In this document: positions 38,285 through 49,510 of the stretch, piece after piece | How positions within the stretch are numbered: position 1 is the first letter of the stretch | Layout: every line of letters begins with the position of its first letter | Assembly: GCA_038025085.1 (NCBI GenBank) | Contig: CM076140.1 | Span: 39,183,501-39,247,500, forward strand | Length of the DNA: 64,000 nucleotides | Source of the DNA: Tetragonia tetragonoides | Lineage: Eukaryota > Streptophyta > Magnoliopsida > Caryophyllales > Aizoaceae | Reading direction: 5' to 3' | Made by a program: the position numbers and the translations under genes | The notes under the pieces: generated by a model | Databases searched by the model: none | What the model was told of the DNA's origin: nothing | The model's input: only the letters and a program-made list of their open reading frames with translations

Positions 38285-41200
38285 TCAAGTTGGGAGTGAA
38301 TGAATGTCAAAAACTCCTAACTTGCGAAGTAGTTTGTTGTGCTGATCAGCAGAGACCACTTTGGTGAATACATCAGCCAATTGGTTTTTAGTGCTAACAT
38401 ATGATGGCTTCACTGTTCCTTCTTGAACCTTATCACGAACATAATGACAATCGACCTCTATATGTTTGGTACGCTCATGAAACACAGGATTAGAAGCAAT
38501 GTAGATTGCAGCTTGATTGTCACAGGACAACTTAACAGGACCTGTGTGAGTAATGCTGAGATCCTTGAGCAGTTGAAGAATCCAACTGATTTCTGCACAT
38601 GTCATTGCCATTGAGCGATATTCTGCCTCTGCAGATGATTTGGATACAACAGATTGCTTTTTAGTTTTCCTTGAAATAGGAGAGTCCCCAAGAAGAACAC
38701 AGTACCCTGTAGTGGACCTTCTAGTAGTTGGACAGCTGGCCCAATCAGCATCACAGTAAGCTTGCAAATGAGGACTGGATGTCTGAGCTAACATAATACC
38801 TTTACCAGGTGTTCCCTTCAAGTATCTGAGAAGATGAGTAACAGCTTTCATATGATCAACTGAAGGTTGTTGCATATGCTTACTTAATTGATTCACTGTG
38901 TAAATGATATCAGGTCTAGTGATTGATAGGTATATGAGTTTTCCAACTATCCTCCTGTACTTGTCAGGCTCAGGCATGAGATTTTTTGAAGTTGGAAGAA
39001 GCTTGGAATTTTGTTCCATAGGAAGCTTCAAAGGTTTGCAATTTGTCATACCAGTTTCTTGCAGAAGATCTAGCACATATTTTCTCTGAGAAATGAACAT
39101 GCCAGCTTTTGCTCTTGCAATTTCCAAACCCAAAAAATACCTGAGCTCCCCTAAGTCTTTCATATGAAACTTAGATCTCATAGAGGCTTTCAGTTTGTCA
39201 ATTTCTCCCAGATTGTCACCTGTGATGACCATGTCATCCACATACACAAGGATGGCAGTAAAGCTGTTCCTTTTCTTCTTTGTAAACAAAGAATGGTCAG
39301 ATTTGGATTGAATATACCCAAATGACTTTAAAGATGATGAAAGTTTGGCAAACCATTGCCTTGGGACCTGTTTTAGTCCATATAAGGACTTCATAAGCTT
39401 ACACACAACATGCTTTCCCTTTGTGCTTGTCACTGGAGCATCAGAATACTCCCCCTGATGAGGAACAATAGGTAAACCAGGACCTTTGTAGGGAGTTTTC
39501 ATATAAACATCCTCATAAAGATCTCCATGAAGGAATGCATTTGTCACGTCCACTTGACAAGTATACCAACCCTTAATTGCTGCAACAGCTAGAAGAGAAC
39601 GAATTGTTCTCATTTTTGCAGCTGGGGCAAAAGTTTCACTATAATCAATCCCTTGTTTCTGATTGTTGCCATGAATCACCAGCCTTGACTTACATCTCTC
39701 AATAGTGCCATCAGATTTGAACTTTGTTTTATACAACCAGTTACATTTTATGGCCTTTTTTCCATGAGGCAAATGAGTGAGCTTCCAAGTACAATTCTGT
39801 TCTAGTGCTTTCAACTCAACATTCATGGCATCACACCATTTGGGATCCTTAGTGGCTTGGTTAAAGGTAGTAGGATCTGATGTGGTGGTGAGAGCATGAA
39901 TGAACTGGCCAATTTTAGGCTTAATGTGATTGTAAAACAGGTAGTTTGTCATAGGATAAGGGGTTGTGTGTTTAGCTGTAGAGGAATTGGTAACAGCAGA
40001 AGCACCAACATAATCCTTCATCAAACCTGGTTGACTATGCTGTCTTGTAGACCTTCTAATAGGAATCCTAGGAACAGCACTAGACTCTGGAGTTGCACTA
40101 GACTCAGAAGTAATAGGAAGAGACAGAGGAATAGCCTGAGACACAGGAATATCTTGAGACACAGGAGATAGCTGTTGTTCCTGGTTAGAAGAAGAAGATG
40201 CAGGAACAGTCTGAGGCACAAAAATGTCAAACTGAATAGACTCATGATGATGAGTCTCATATGAGAGAATATCATCAGCAGACCAAGCCGAGTGGTGAGG
40301 CATAGGCATAGGCACAGGAACAGGCTCAAAATAAGTTTTGTGAGCTTTATCATGATAAGGGAAAATATTCTCTAGCAATTTCACATCTCTAGAGACAAAT
40401 GTTTTCTTGGTGATGAGATTAAACAATTTGTAGCCTTTTTGAGTGCCAGGATACCCTATAAAGACACAAAGTACCCCATGAGGGTCAAATTTATCAGTTG
40501 TTCTTGTGGGATTTGAGGCAAATGCCAGGCAACCAAAGGCTTTTAGTTTTGCGTAATCTGGTTGAGTATGAAAAAGCATTTCATGAGGAGTTTTATGATT
40601 TAATAAAGGTGTAGGTAGTCTATTTATGATGTGAGTTGCCTTTAAAATGCAATCCCCCCCAAAAGACAAGGGTAAACCTGCTTGAAATCTGATACCTCTG
40701 GATATTTCTAATATATGTCTATGTTTTCTTTCCACCCTGCCATTCTGCTGTGGTCTGTCCACACAAGAGGTTTGATGAATAATTCCATGTTCATCAAAGA
40801 AAGCTTGACAAGGAGAATCAAACTCCAAAGCATTGTCAGATCTCACAATCTTGACTTTGTGCTGAAAGTGATTGAGCACATATTGAATAAAAGTTTTGAG
40901 GACAATGAAAGATTGAGATTTGTGTTTAAGCAAGTATGTCCAAGTGGCACGACTGTAGTCATCAACAATAGTTAAGAAAAATCTATTGTGACCATAAGTA
41001 AGTACCCTGTATGGCCCCCATATATCAATATGAAGCATATCAAAGGCATGCACAACTCTAGAATCACTAACAGAATAAGGAAGTTTAGTGAAATGAGCCA
41101 TGGGACAAGTGATACAAACTGCAGAATCAGTTTTATTCATCACAGAAGTATCAATACAAGATATGTGTTTCAAATTTGACACAGGAGCATGACCCAATCT

Positions 41201-41488
41201 GTGATGCCACAGTTTATACAACTCAAGCTTACTGGACCTGACACTGGACATATCAGAGCTATACAACAGAGAATCATTATTTGGAGAAATTAAACTGGAA
41301 AACAGACTCTGAACAAACTTTTGAATAAGCCTATGATCTAAGTCTGCAATAGCAATGTCAACCAAGTAGAAGAGACCTCTATGTTCTTTACCAATCCCCT
41401 TTAAAGTCTTGGTGAGAAAGTTCTGAATAATACAAAATTTTGGCAAAAATAGAGCAAAACAGTTATTGTCTTTGCACATTTTTGACAC
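38285..41488 (-). CDS. pol: Copia pol: integrase, RT and RNase H
   Basis: The open frame holds a GAG-pre-integrase motif (LWHHRLGH, near residue 93), an integrase core (acidic residues in HIDIWG, RSDN and GRVERKH), reverse transcriptase (QVDVTNAFLHG; YVDD near residue 749) and RNase H (YCDADWA near residue 911; SSAEAEYRS; DNQAA). All catalytic residues I can check are present. The frame has no natural ATG at its start, because it is the tail of a longer polyprotein cut off by a frameshift and stop upstream near 41530-41610. It could be expressed only from an internal start. Confidence 0.92.
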   Translation of the reverse strand: MSKMCKDNNCFALFLPKFCIIQNFLTKTLKGIGKEHRGLFYLVDIAIADLDHRLIQKFVQSLFSSLISPNNDSLLYSSDMSSVRSSKLELYKLWHHRLGHAPVSNLKHISCIDTSVMNKTDSAVCITCPMAHFTKLPYSVSDSRVVHAFDMLHIDIWGPYRVLTYGHNRFFLTIVDDYSRATWTYLLKHKSQSFIVLKTFIQYVLNHFQHKVKIVRSDNALEFDSPCQAFFDEHGIIHQTSCVDRPQQNGRVERKHRHILEISRGIRFQAGLPLSFGGDCILKATHIINRLPTPLLNHKTPHEMLFHTQPDYAKLKAFGCLAFASNPTRTTDKFDPHGVLCVFIGYPGTQKGYKLFNLITKKTFVSRDVKLLENIFPYHDKAHKTYFEPVPVPMPMPHHSAWSADDILSYETHHHESIQFDIFVPQTVPASSSSNQEQQLSPVSQDIPVSQAIPLSLPITSESSATPESSAVPRIPIRRSTRQHSQPGLMKDYVGASAVTNSSTAKHTTPYPMTNYLFYNHIKPKIGQFIHALTTTSDPTTFNQATKDPKWCDAMNVELKALEQNCTWKLTHLPHGKKAIKCNWLYKTKFKSDGTIERCKSRLVIHGNNQKQGIDYSETFAPAAKMRTIRSLLAVAAIKGWYTCQVDVTNAFLHGDLYEDVYMKTPYKGPGLPIVPHQGEYSDAPVTSTKGKHVVCKLMKSLYGLKQVPRQWFAKLSSSLKSFGYIQSKSDHSLFTKKKRNSFTAILVYVDDMVITGDNLGEIDKLKASMRSKFHMKDLGELRYFLGLEIARAKAGMFISQRKYVLDLLQETGMTNCKPLKLPMEQNSKLLPTSKNLMPEPDKYRRIVGKLIYLSITRPDIIYTVNQLSKHMQQPSVDHMKAVTHLLRYLKGTPGKGIMLAQTSSPHLQAYCDADWASCPTTRRSTTGYCVLLGDSPISRKTKKQSVVSKSSAEAEYRSMAMTCAEISWILQLLKDLSITHTGPVKLSCDNQAAIYIASNPVFHERTKHIEVDCHYVRDKVQEGTVKPSYVSTKNQLADVFTKVVSADQHNKLLRKLGVFDIHSLPT

Positions 41489-41532
41489 AAATATCAGATT
41501 AAATTTAAATTTAGGAACATGAAAAGTTTAAT

Positions 41533-42816
41533 TCAGTTTAAGGTCATTGGTAAGATTAATAGTGCCAACATGACAGATATCAGCAGTATTACCATAGGAA
41601 GGTTGATTCTAGGTGAGTTAGCTAAAGGTTTAGGATCCCTCATGGTCTTGTACACTGGTGTCATATGATCAGAGGCACCAGTGTCCAAGATCCATTCATG
41701 TCTCATAGTAGAAGCACATGAACAAGAAATCATACCTGCAAAGTTCACCTCAACCTCCTCATCAGTATCATACTGGCTCACAGCAACTTTGTTGGCCTGA
41801 GGAAGAAGTTTCAGAAGCTGTTCAATCTGCTTTTGAGTAATTTGCATCCCATTGTCTTTGTCAGACTTAGAAGAAGATGCAATCTCAGCTTGAGTAGCAG
41901 CCTTGTACTAATTCTCTTTACCTTTGCCCTTAAACTGTCTTGGTCCTTTCTTCTGTGGAAACCTCTTGGACTTTGGATGCCAATTCGAATATCCTATGGA
42001 TTCCCAGCATCTCTGATCAGTGTGGCCTGACAAACCACACTTAGTGCACTTCATCTCACTGTTGCTTTTACTGAGCAAAGCTGAAGCTTCAACTTGGGTA
42101 GTGGAATCACAGGACAGCACCTCCTTTTGAGATTCTTCTTGTTGCAAGACAGGCACAGCAACATCCACATGAGGAAGAGGATTCATCATAAGAATCTGAC
42201 TTCTTTGAGGACCATACACCTTATTTAGTCCAAACATGAACTCAAATAACCTTTGTTCTTCTTTCTGATGAGCTATAGCAGCTAGTAGGGCTGTTACGTC
42301 AGCAGTAACATTGCTAACCCTTGGTAATTCATTCATTGCATTCAATTCCTCCCACATACATTTCATGGAGGTATAATACTCATTTATGTTGATATTATTC
42401 TGTCTCAGGCCATGAATATCTTTAATCAACTTGTATTTCCTAGAACCATTACTCATGCAAAATCTTTTCTCAAGTTGTTTCCATATATCAAAAGCAGTAT
42501 CAATATACAAAATACTCTTTTGAATTTGATCAGAAACGTTACCGAGAATCCAAGATATTACCACATTGTTACATGTCTCCCATTGCTCAACCTTCGCAGC
42601 TTCAGCAGATGTTGGTTTCCTCACAGTTCCAAGAACAAAACCTAGTTTTCACTTCGTGGACAGGGCAATCTCAAAGTTGCGTTTCCAGGATCTATAGTTA
42701 GTAGCTCCAGATAATTTCTCAGACAAATTCACTGTGTTAGGACCATCAGAAGGATGCAAGAACAAGGGATCATGAACATCAAACACAATTCTAGGCTGAT
42801 TTTCGACTTCAAGCAT
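41533..42816 (-). pseudogene. gag: Copia gag and protease, interrupted
   Basis: Gag starts at the ATG at 42816 (MLEVENQ), is stopped by TGA at 42649-42651, and continues in frame to 41908 with a CCHC knuckle (CTKCGLSGHTDQRC). A TAG at 41908-41910 ends that piece. The same frame then gives the protease ([11 protein letters not shown]). A frameshift near 41600 and a further stop separate it from pol. The TGA lies in a CGA/TGA context, as expected from deamination of a methylated CpG. Confidence 0.88.
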
Positions 42817-43085
42817 GATGAACAGATGAAACTTGATTTCGCTGGATTAGGAATGCAAAATAGCTAATCGATGATGAAGAAATGATCAAAAAATTGATCA
42901 AGAAAATGATTATCAGCTTGATCAATCGAGAAACAATTCGATTGATCGAAGAAGAAGAAAATCAAGAATTTGTTCAAATTCGAAGCTTCGTTTCTAGAAA
43001 TTCAGTGTAAATTTCTAATGAAGAACTTAGGCTTTCTTTTCCACTTGAATCTCACTGTAAAATGCCATTGATTTTGCGGAACCAA

Positions 43086-43097
43086 GCTTTGATACCA
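43086..43097 (-). other. Primer-binding site of the copia element
   Basis: The minus strand reads TGGTATCAAAGC, directly next to the LTR end. It matches initiator tRNA-Met sites of plant elements. Confidence 0.88.
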
Positions 43098-43361
43098 TGA
43101 TGAGCTACTTTGTCTATGGCGGTTATAGAGAGAGAAAGTAGTGTAAGCAGAGAGAGAAAGGAAGAGAGAATGATTTGTAAGAAGTGAATAATAGATTAGC
43201 TTCTCTTACTGAGATTGATCTGACATCTACCTTATATAGGTAGAATGTCTTGACATAATACAGCCTGTACATCTAAGAAACTAATAACAAACTATGTACA
43301 GCTTCTAACAACCTATGCTGACTCAGCAGCCTTTACAAACTAACTACATTTATTCTTAATA
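43098..43361 (-). repeat. 5' LTR of the copia element
   Basis: 264 bp, with CTTATATAGG near 43230 as a probable TATA region. The AGTAG duplication follows at 43362-43366. Confidence 0.9.
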
Positions 43362-43368
43362 AGTAGTG

Positions 43369-44094
43369 ATAGACTTCTTCTGCAACACACATTTTTAAAG
43401 ATGCAACTTCTGCAGATTTTCTTTAGTTTTGGAAATCATCCATCACAGTTCATGCTGCGAATTTGTGAGTGTCCTAGTTCATTATTGGAACAGTGCTTTA
43501 CATTAGCCAAAGAAAAGTGCTTTACATTAGCCAAAGAAAACACAAGTCAAAATTCGAAACAGAAAAGGACCAATATTACTCATGGGAAACATTGCTTTCT
43601 TATACTACTCCACATACATCCAACCCACACAGCAAGCTCTTCAAGTTGAGGAGTTCTCTTGCTTAGTAACTCTGCATGCCCTTGCTAATACCAAGGAAGC
43701 ACGGACGCTCCATATGTGTGTTGTGTTCTATGTCCAAACGTATTGGACACTACTTGACATGCCTTGGACACGCTTCAACACTTTTTCTGATTCTCTCTCT
43801 ATCAAAACTTTTGCTAAGTCCAAAACTTCCTCCATTTTACCGATACTTTTATGGTTCTCTCTACTCTCTATCTTCATTGTTCACTCTTCTTCAAGGCACA
43901 ATTATTTTTTTGGAGGATAGTTGTTTTCTATTTCTTCAATAGTACTTTTTTTTAGTGTTTCCTTTGTCGTGTTCGCGTTTTCGAAATTTTGAGAATTGAT
44001 ATATCCCGATTCCGCATTCCGATATCTGTGCTACCCTGCTAGCTAGCTACTAATCAAACCCAAGAAGCTTGATCAGTGTTCCGTCATGGCAAAG
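43369..44094. other. Intergenic stretch without a gene
   Basis: Overlapping short frames are present, but none has a recognisable motif. An 18-bp tandem repeat (TGCTTTACATTAGCCAAAGAAAA) lies near 43492-43541. Confidence 0.45.
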
Positions 44095-44097
44095 ATC

Positions 44098-45463
44098 CAC
44101 TACAAAAAAAAGAGTCCACTAGTGACGGATTTTGTGTGGCTGGTGGACCAAATGTAACTAATATTTCCACGGTTGAAGCCGTCACTAAATTGTGTGACAG
44201 GTTCAGGCGTCACAAAAAATTATGGGCTCATAAAAAAAAATGGAAAAATCAAAAAAAAAAAAATTGGGCTTCCAATCTGAGCGCTCACTCGTGTTCTTTC
44301 AGCCCATTAGGGATTTCCAATTCCCACAACCAAATAAAGCCGCCTCTCCTCTCTTTCTCTCTCTCCTTATACTTCCAGATCTTTCTCCACTTCTCTCATT
44401 TTATCCTTTTGTCTTTACACTTAGCAGAACTTCAAGAAATGTTAGACGAATCCCTTCTCAAGAAGGAGTTGGAGTATCAAGGTATGTTATACTATACTCA
44501 CTCCCTGCATCTTTTACATCTTCTCCTTCCGTCTTAACCTTGTCTCACTCTCATTCTCTCACCAACCTCTCTCTGTCTTCTAGATCTGCTCCATGTCAAT
44601 TTTTGATTTTTCAGAATTGATGATATGAAGGAATTAGGTGGTGCTATGAGACGGCAGAGTCGATAAAGACTCCAAAAGTTGAAAAGTGCACCAAATCGCT
44701 TATCTCTGTTTATCTCGCTCAAATGGCTTCGAGGATCTTTAAATCTCATATATCTATTCCTTGAATGCACATACAAAGGTGTACCCATCAATTGAGGTTG
44801 CCATTCCAATTAATAGAGTGCAAATTGCACTTATTTTGCTTTGATTTCGTCAATTTTAAGATTTTAGGATTTTGTTCTACTGATTTTGGTAGGGATTTGA
44901 AAGTTGAGGTTAGCTTTAGCAACAACATTGTGTTGTTCTTTAGATGTTGTATTGTACTCCATAGTTTGGTACCCAGTTGTAACTCGAACCATTTCTTTAG
45001 TTAAGATTGAATTGTATTTTTTTATGGCAAGTTCTCCAATGTAATTTCGCTACCATCATTAAATTAATCGAAGATGGATTTCATTTTAATTTGTGTATAA
45101 ATGCTGTTTAATTATTTACGATGCACATAAACAAATCTGACATTTGATCAAAGAAATATAAATATAATTGAGATACAAAAAGAAATATAATTATCATTGA
45201 AATTAAATGGTTGATAACCCTAACAAGCGGTTGTGACGTTTCCACATGGCAGCAACAGCGACATTAGTGACGACTTTAATTGTCAGAATATGTGACGGCT
45301 TTAAACGTCACAATATTTAGTGATGTGTTAGGCTGTCACAATATTTTTACTGACACGCGTAATAGAGACGTTTGTTCCAGCCGTCACAATTATTTTTTGT
45401 GACGTTTCGAAATCTCACAATAAGTCAATTTAATCGTCACTACTGGCCTATTTTGTTGTACTG
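44098..45463. mobile_element. Non-autonomous CACTA element
   Basis: The left end is CACTACAAAAAAAAGAG. The right end in reverse is CAGTACAACAAAATAGG. The 3-bp duplication ATC is at 44095-44097 and 45464-45466. Many GTGACG/CGTCAC strings cluster inside both ends, the subterminal repeats typical of CACTA transposons. No transposase is present. The middle has a pyrimidine-rich leader (44340-44430) followed by a short frame (44439-44537) with a GTATGT donor-like site, so it may carry a captured 5' gene piece. Confidence 0.82.
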
Positions 45464-45466
45464 ATC

Positions 45467-45892
45467 TTTTAGTCATCTAGGAAGCATGATGAGTGTATAG
45501 TTTTTTTTATTTTCTTTTCCTGGTATCGCTTCTAATAGTACAACATGGTCAATTAAGCTCTTTAAGCTTGAACTGCGACTATGTAGATTACACGTACAGC
45601 CGTAGCCCTTTTGGGTTATATAAGTCATTGGGCATAAGCCATTGTCACTCCCTTGTTTTTCGGCGTGATGACTGTATTATATATTAAAGACCCTTATTTA
45701 TAAAGTACACATTTGCCAGCATAACTACTACAATCCTAGCTACTCTAGTTTCAATTCCTAATGATTGCGTTATGTGTATATGCGTTAAGACTTAAGAGCA
45801 GGCTGGAAGTTGTTGGCTTTGTCTTTTAATGCATGCTACAATTTAAAATTCAAAAACATTTTTTGTTGTATCAGTTATAATATTAAGTATAT
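45467..45892. other. Short gap without features
   Basis: No gene is supported here. The 64-codon frame at 45493-45687 has no recognisable motif. Confidence 0.45.
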
Positions 45893-46426
45893 GAGATAAG
45901 ATTCTCTCCAATTAATCTCTCCAAAAAATTCGTGCAATACCTCACAAAAATCAAAATGAAAAAGATAGAAAACAACATAATATTTTATGTTTTGACCATT
46001 TATATGGTGGCTATACCGTATTTGTGTAACCACCATAATAATTAAAATAATTATTAAGTGATTTTTACCATTTGCGTAATTGGTTTTATTAATTCTAACA
46101 TCTAACTAAGATTTTTAAATAAATAAAGAATTTGAACTAGGTGTAACTAAAGTGACATCATAAATTTATCTGATGCTATAACTTGGTTACGACGAAACTC
46201 GCATTAAAAAAGTTAATCTAAATCGGTTAGTGTTAATATAAATATGAAATTAGTATTACACAATCATATTGTGGTGGCTACCAGATTATTATAGTGGTTA
46301 CAAAAAAAGTGGTAACCAATAACCACCATATAAACACCGATATTTTGATTTTTTTGCGAGGTGTTCAAAAAATTAATCGGAGAAATTGATTGGAGGGGAT
46401 TTTATCTCATTAAACAATATCGGAGT
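45893..46426. repeat. Element with about 70-bp imperfect inverted ends
   Basis: The left part (GAGATAAGATTCTCTCCAAT...CAAAAATCAAAAT) is inverted on the right (46345-46426). Inner strings TGGTGGCTA and AACCACCATA also recur in inverted form. No clear target duplication is visible. It is probably a small DNA transposon. Confidence 0.6.
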
Positions 46427-46814
46427 CATACATTCAGCTTAGAAAATCATTGCATGTATTGATGTATGGGGTGTAAAATCACTCTTGAATCTAAAATCAT
46501 TTTCTTAAACTTTTGTTAACAATAAATTTGTTCTATTCAATTAATTTGTACTATTCATGATTACTATAGGTTCAAATTAGACAAATTGAAAATAGACTGA
46601 CGTATACGCGTATAAATAAAAATACTAAATTATATGTTACTCTTTTCATTATATTCTCCAAATTTGTCTTCTTTTGTTACAAGAAATGCAAATTAGCAAC
46701 ACTTGTTACAAGGGGATAGACTCAAACAAATTAGTATGGACAACATTCCAATTGATTGAGTTGTTTCCCTAAATTAAGGGTACTAAACAAAAGATAACAC
46801 ATTAAAAAAAAGTA

Positions 46815-47105
46815 CTCAAAGCATCTCCAATACTATAAAGTTCTAAGTGGGTTTTTATTTGAGCCACATCATCATTGCAAAAATCCTCTTTATTTAACCC
46901 CTTCCTTCCAATGGTATAAACCTCCAAAAATCTCTAAGTGAGGGACCCAATTTAGAAATAGAGTATGCCACAAACCTGATTTGTCTAGACAAAGTGATTT
47001 GTATAAAAAAGAGGTTTATAGGTTTATCACTATGGGTAGAGGTTTTTTAGGAAAATTTTTCACCTCACAAATATCTCCAAAACCTTATATTGAAGATGCT
47101 CTAAG
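46815..47105. mobile_element. MITE with GCATCT-type ends
   Basis: Left GCATCTCCAATACT and right (reverse) GCATCTTCAATATAAGG form imperfect inverted ends around about 290 bp. This is a common plant MITE type. The target duplication is unclear. Confidence 0.55.
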
Positions 47106-47209
47106 AAAAGGATGCTAGCTAGTACATGGCCTACCAATCAATGCCAAAGCATTTGCCATAACCCATGTGAATTGAGAACTTTTATATCCCCAAAAAAAGT
47201 CAAAGCAAC

Positions 47210-47212
<3 letters not shown>

Positions 47213-47248
<36 letters not shown>
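47213..47248. repeat. 36-nt T-run upstream of the RALF gene
   Basis: A homopolymer about 100 bp before the RALF start codon. It may be a retroposon tail or a nucleosome-poor promoter element. Confidence 0.9.
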
Positions 47249-47250
<2 letters not shown>

Positions 47251-47349
47251 AACCATTTATGCAGTTATAATAACTCAACTCACAGGCCACAACATACACA
47301 GATAGACACAAACACAAAGAAAAAAGGGCACAATACAGTTATTGTGGTT

Positions 47350-47527
47350 ATGGCAAACATTATTTCCCCTCTAATAATGTTCATTACCTTACTTCTACAC
47401 CTTATAGTAATGATCACAACCGTCCATTCATCCTCCATTGGTGACCATGTCGCCGACCTCGACTGGCTTACGACAAAGTCGTCGTTCGCCTCCGGCTGCC
47501 AAGGCTCCGGCGAATGCTTAATAGACG

Positions 47528-47558
<31 letters not shown>

Positions 47559-47769
47559 TGAGGAGTTCGAGTTCGGGCTCGAGTTTGATGACACAGAAGA
47601 CCACCGTCGCATATTAGCGACAAGAAGAAGGTACATAAGTTATGGAGCTTTAAATAGGAACCGTGTGCCTTGTTCAAGGCGTGGAGCGTCGTATTATAAT
47701 TGTCGCAAAGGTGCTTCGGCTAACCCGTACCGTCGTGGTTGTAGTCGCATCACTCGTTGCAGACGTTGA
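47350..47769 (+). CDS. RALF: RALF-type secreted peptide precursor
   Basis: The 139-residue intronless precursor has a hydrophobic signal peptide (about 1-29), a propeptide with the conserved Cys pair (C50, C56; GCQGSGEC), an RRIL site for subtilase S1P (86-89) and a mature peptide of about 50 residues. The mature part has YISY (95-98), used for receptor binding, and four cysteines (108, 118, 131, 137) that form two disulfides. RALFs are secreted, raise apoplastic pH and act through CrRLK1L receptor kinases. The start is the ATG at 47350. Unusual: an Asp-Asn repeat (61-70) encoded by a GACAAC microsatellite lies in the propeptide. The basic C-terminal part is typical. Confidence 0.95.
47521..47562 (+). 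repeat. GACAAC coding microsatellite in RALF
   Basis: About four to five GACAAC units (after GACGAC) encode the Asp-Asn run of the propeptide. Length changes in steps of six would keep the frame. Confidence 0.85.
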
Positions 47770-49253
47770 TTGAATTATTATTTTCCATGAGAGAATAATA
47801 ACGAATTATTGGTACACATTATATTACATGGTGCTAATAATTAATCATTTAAACATATTTTTGCATTACATTTTTATTGTTGTATTATTACACTATATAT
47901 ACTTTTTTGTTTTGAGGAAATTCTATATATATACTCTAATATATATACTTCGTAATTGCTTAATTCGGTGCTTCCGAGAAACATATTTATACTAACAAAT
48001 TATATAAAATTTGAGATTTTGGATTTTCTATGTGCTAAATATTGTTTTTAGTTTTTTTATTAATAGCAAAGAAGCCTCCAATTTTGTTGAGAATGAAATA
48101 TGTAGCCAGATCATTATTAGAAACTAGTAGAGGGTGCGTCACTAATACGATACTCATCCCAAAGCTCTGAGCTGACAAATATTATTTGTAAATCTACATG
48201 ATGTTGCTTTAAATTTAAAGTGATCTACCTACTAGGTGATGCTCCTTAGTTCCCCTCAAAAAGAGAAAAGAAAGAGTTGATATTTAGGTAATTTTCTAAG
48301 TAAAGGAATTAAGTTTTTTAATTAGAACCCTTCTTAACCTTTCGATCATCATCTCTCCTAAGTCTATAAAACCATATTACTACATTTGGGCCAGATATTG
48401 AGAATATTCAAACTTCAAATTTTTTTTACTAGTAAGTTATATTGTTACATTCTATTTGTTCTACAACAAGCATTCTAATTTGTGTTGGCTTCTTGTTTGT
48501 TATTGGCCATAAGTAGTGGCGAATCTAAAAAATTAATAATATTAGTGTCAAAACTAAATTATTAAATTAAATAATACGTGTGCTAAAACTAAATTGTTAG
48601 GGATTTAGCAATAATTTTCTAAAAAAAAATAAAAAAATTAAAGGTAGATTTTAGAAAAACTTTTCAAAATAATTAGGTGTTCTGGACCCTAGCTGGTGTC
48701 TCGCATTATATACGCTCCTCAACATAAGGGAACATGTCAGAAATATGAGATGATCGAAAAGGTATACTAAGTATATAGTTAGAAGAAGGTCACCACATAT
48801 ATATTGTCAAAACTAGAGGATACCATAACCTTTATCAAAAAACTGCGTCCACCGCCACTAAAATGTTGAAATTTAATTAAATTAAAACATAGGATCAATA
48901 CTAAATAAAATACAAATTTTTTTTTTATAAGACGGTCTTTTTGTAACTTTTGGTGAGACGAATGTCACTTTTCAATGAAATAAGGGTCACTACTCACCAT
49001 AAATGACTCCTGTATTTCTAAAGTGTGACCCCAATTTTCTTCTGAGGTGATATCACACAAGACTTGCTGATAAAAGTTCTGTCTTTTTTTTAGGTGGTGT
49101 TCATGATTATTCATGCATGTTAATGGAAGCTATATACTGTGGATTATTGATATTTAAAAGAAATAGTTACATATAAACTACAAGTATATTAATATGTTTA
49201 CTAAATGGTACCATCAATATTGTTAACGGAATCAAGCTTATCACTGCAGCTTA
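47770..49253. other. Intergenic stretch downstream of RALF
   Basis: No gene is seen. The second copy of the dispersed repeat (48921-49075, partner 11866-11995) lies here. Confidence 0.5.
48921..49075. repeat. Dispersed repeat, copy 2
   Basis: Strongly similar to 11866-11995, with the shared strings TTTTGGTGAGACG and CACTACTCACCATAA. Confidence 0.6.
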
Positions 49254-49508
49254 CTCTCTCCGTTTCGGAAAAATGATAACATTTACTTTTCGAAGGTCAA
49301 ATTTTACAAACTTTGACCATTGATTTTGTTAAAAATATAAGAATTTACAATGTAAAAATACTATCGTTGAATTCGTTTTAAATAGCACTTTCGGAAAATC
49401 TAATTATTTTAGTTTATGTATTCATATAAACACAAATATTTATGGTCAAAGTAGTGCATTGGAGACCGTGCGAAAATAAATGTTATCATTTTTCAGAAAT
49501 GGAGGGAG
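49254..49508. mobile_element. Stowaway MITE, 255 bp
   Basis: Ends CTCTCTCCGTTTCGGA and (reverse) CTCCCTCCATTTCTGA with a TA duplication (49252-49253, 49509-49510). It has the same length and similar inner sequence as the copy at 61958-62212. Confidence 0.88.
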
Positions 49509-49510
49509 TA

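Larger units (their letters stand above)
38014..43361 (-). mobile_element. Complete, decayed Ty1/copia LTR retrotransposon
   Basis: Two 264-bp LTRs (38014-38277, 43098-43361) differ at about seven sites (2.7%). The duplication AGTAG is at 38009-38013 and 43362-43366. A primer-binding site for initiator tRNA-Met touches one LTR and a GAGGGGGAA purine tract touches the other. The order protease, integrase, RT, RNase H is that of Ty1/copia. Stops and one frameshift disable gag and protease, but integrase to RNase H is one open frame of 1067 codons. Confidence 0.95.

Noticed and set aside
39896..41179. Plus-strand frames over the copia pol
   Set aside because: They are antisense shadows of a well-identified minus-strand coding region.
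43401..43942. Overlapping frames of 82-112 codons
   Set aside because: They have no motif and no consistent splice sites or homology that I can recognise.
47280..47677. Minus-strand frames with Ser/Leu and Arg-Cys repeats
   Set aside because: They are shadows of the RALF gene and its GACAAC repeat.
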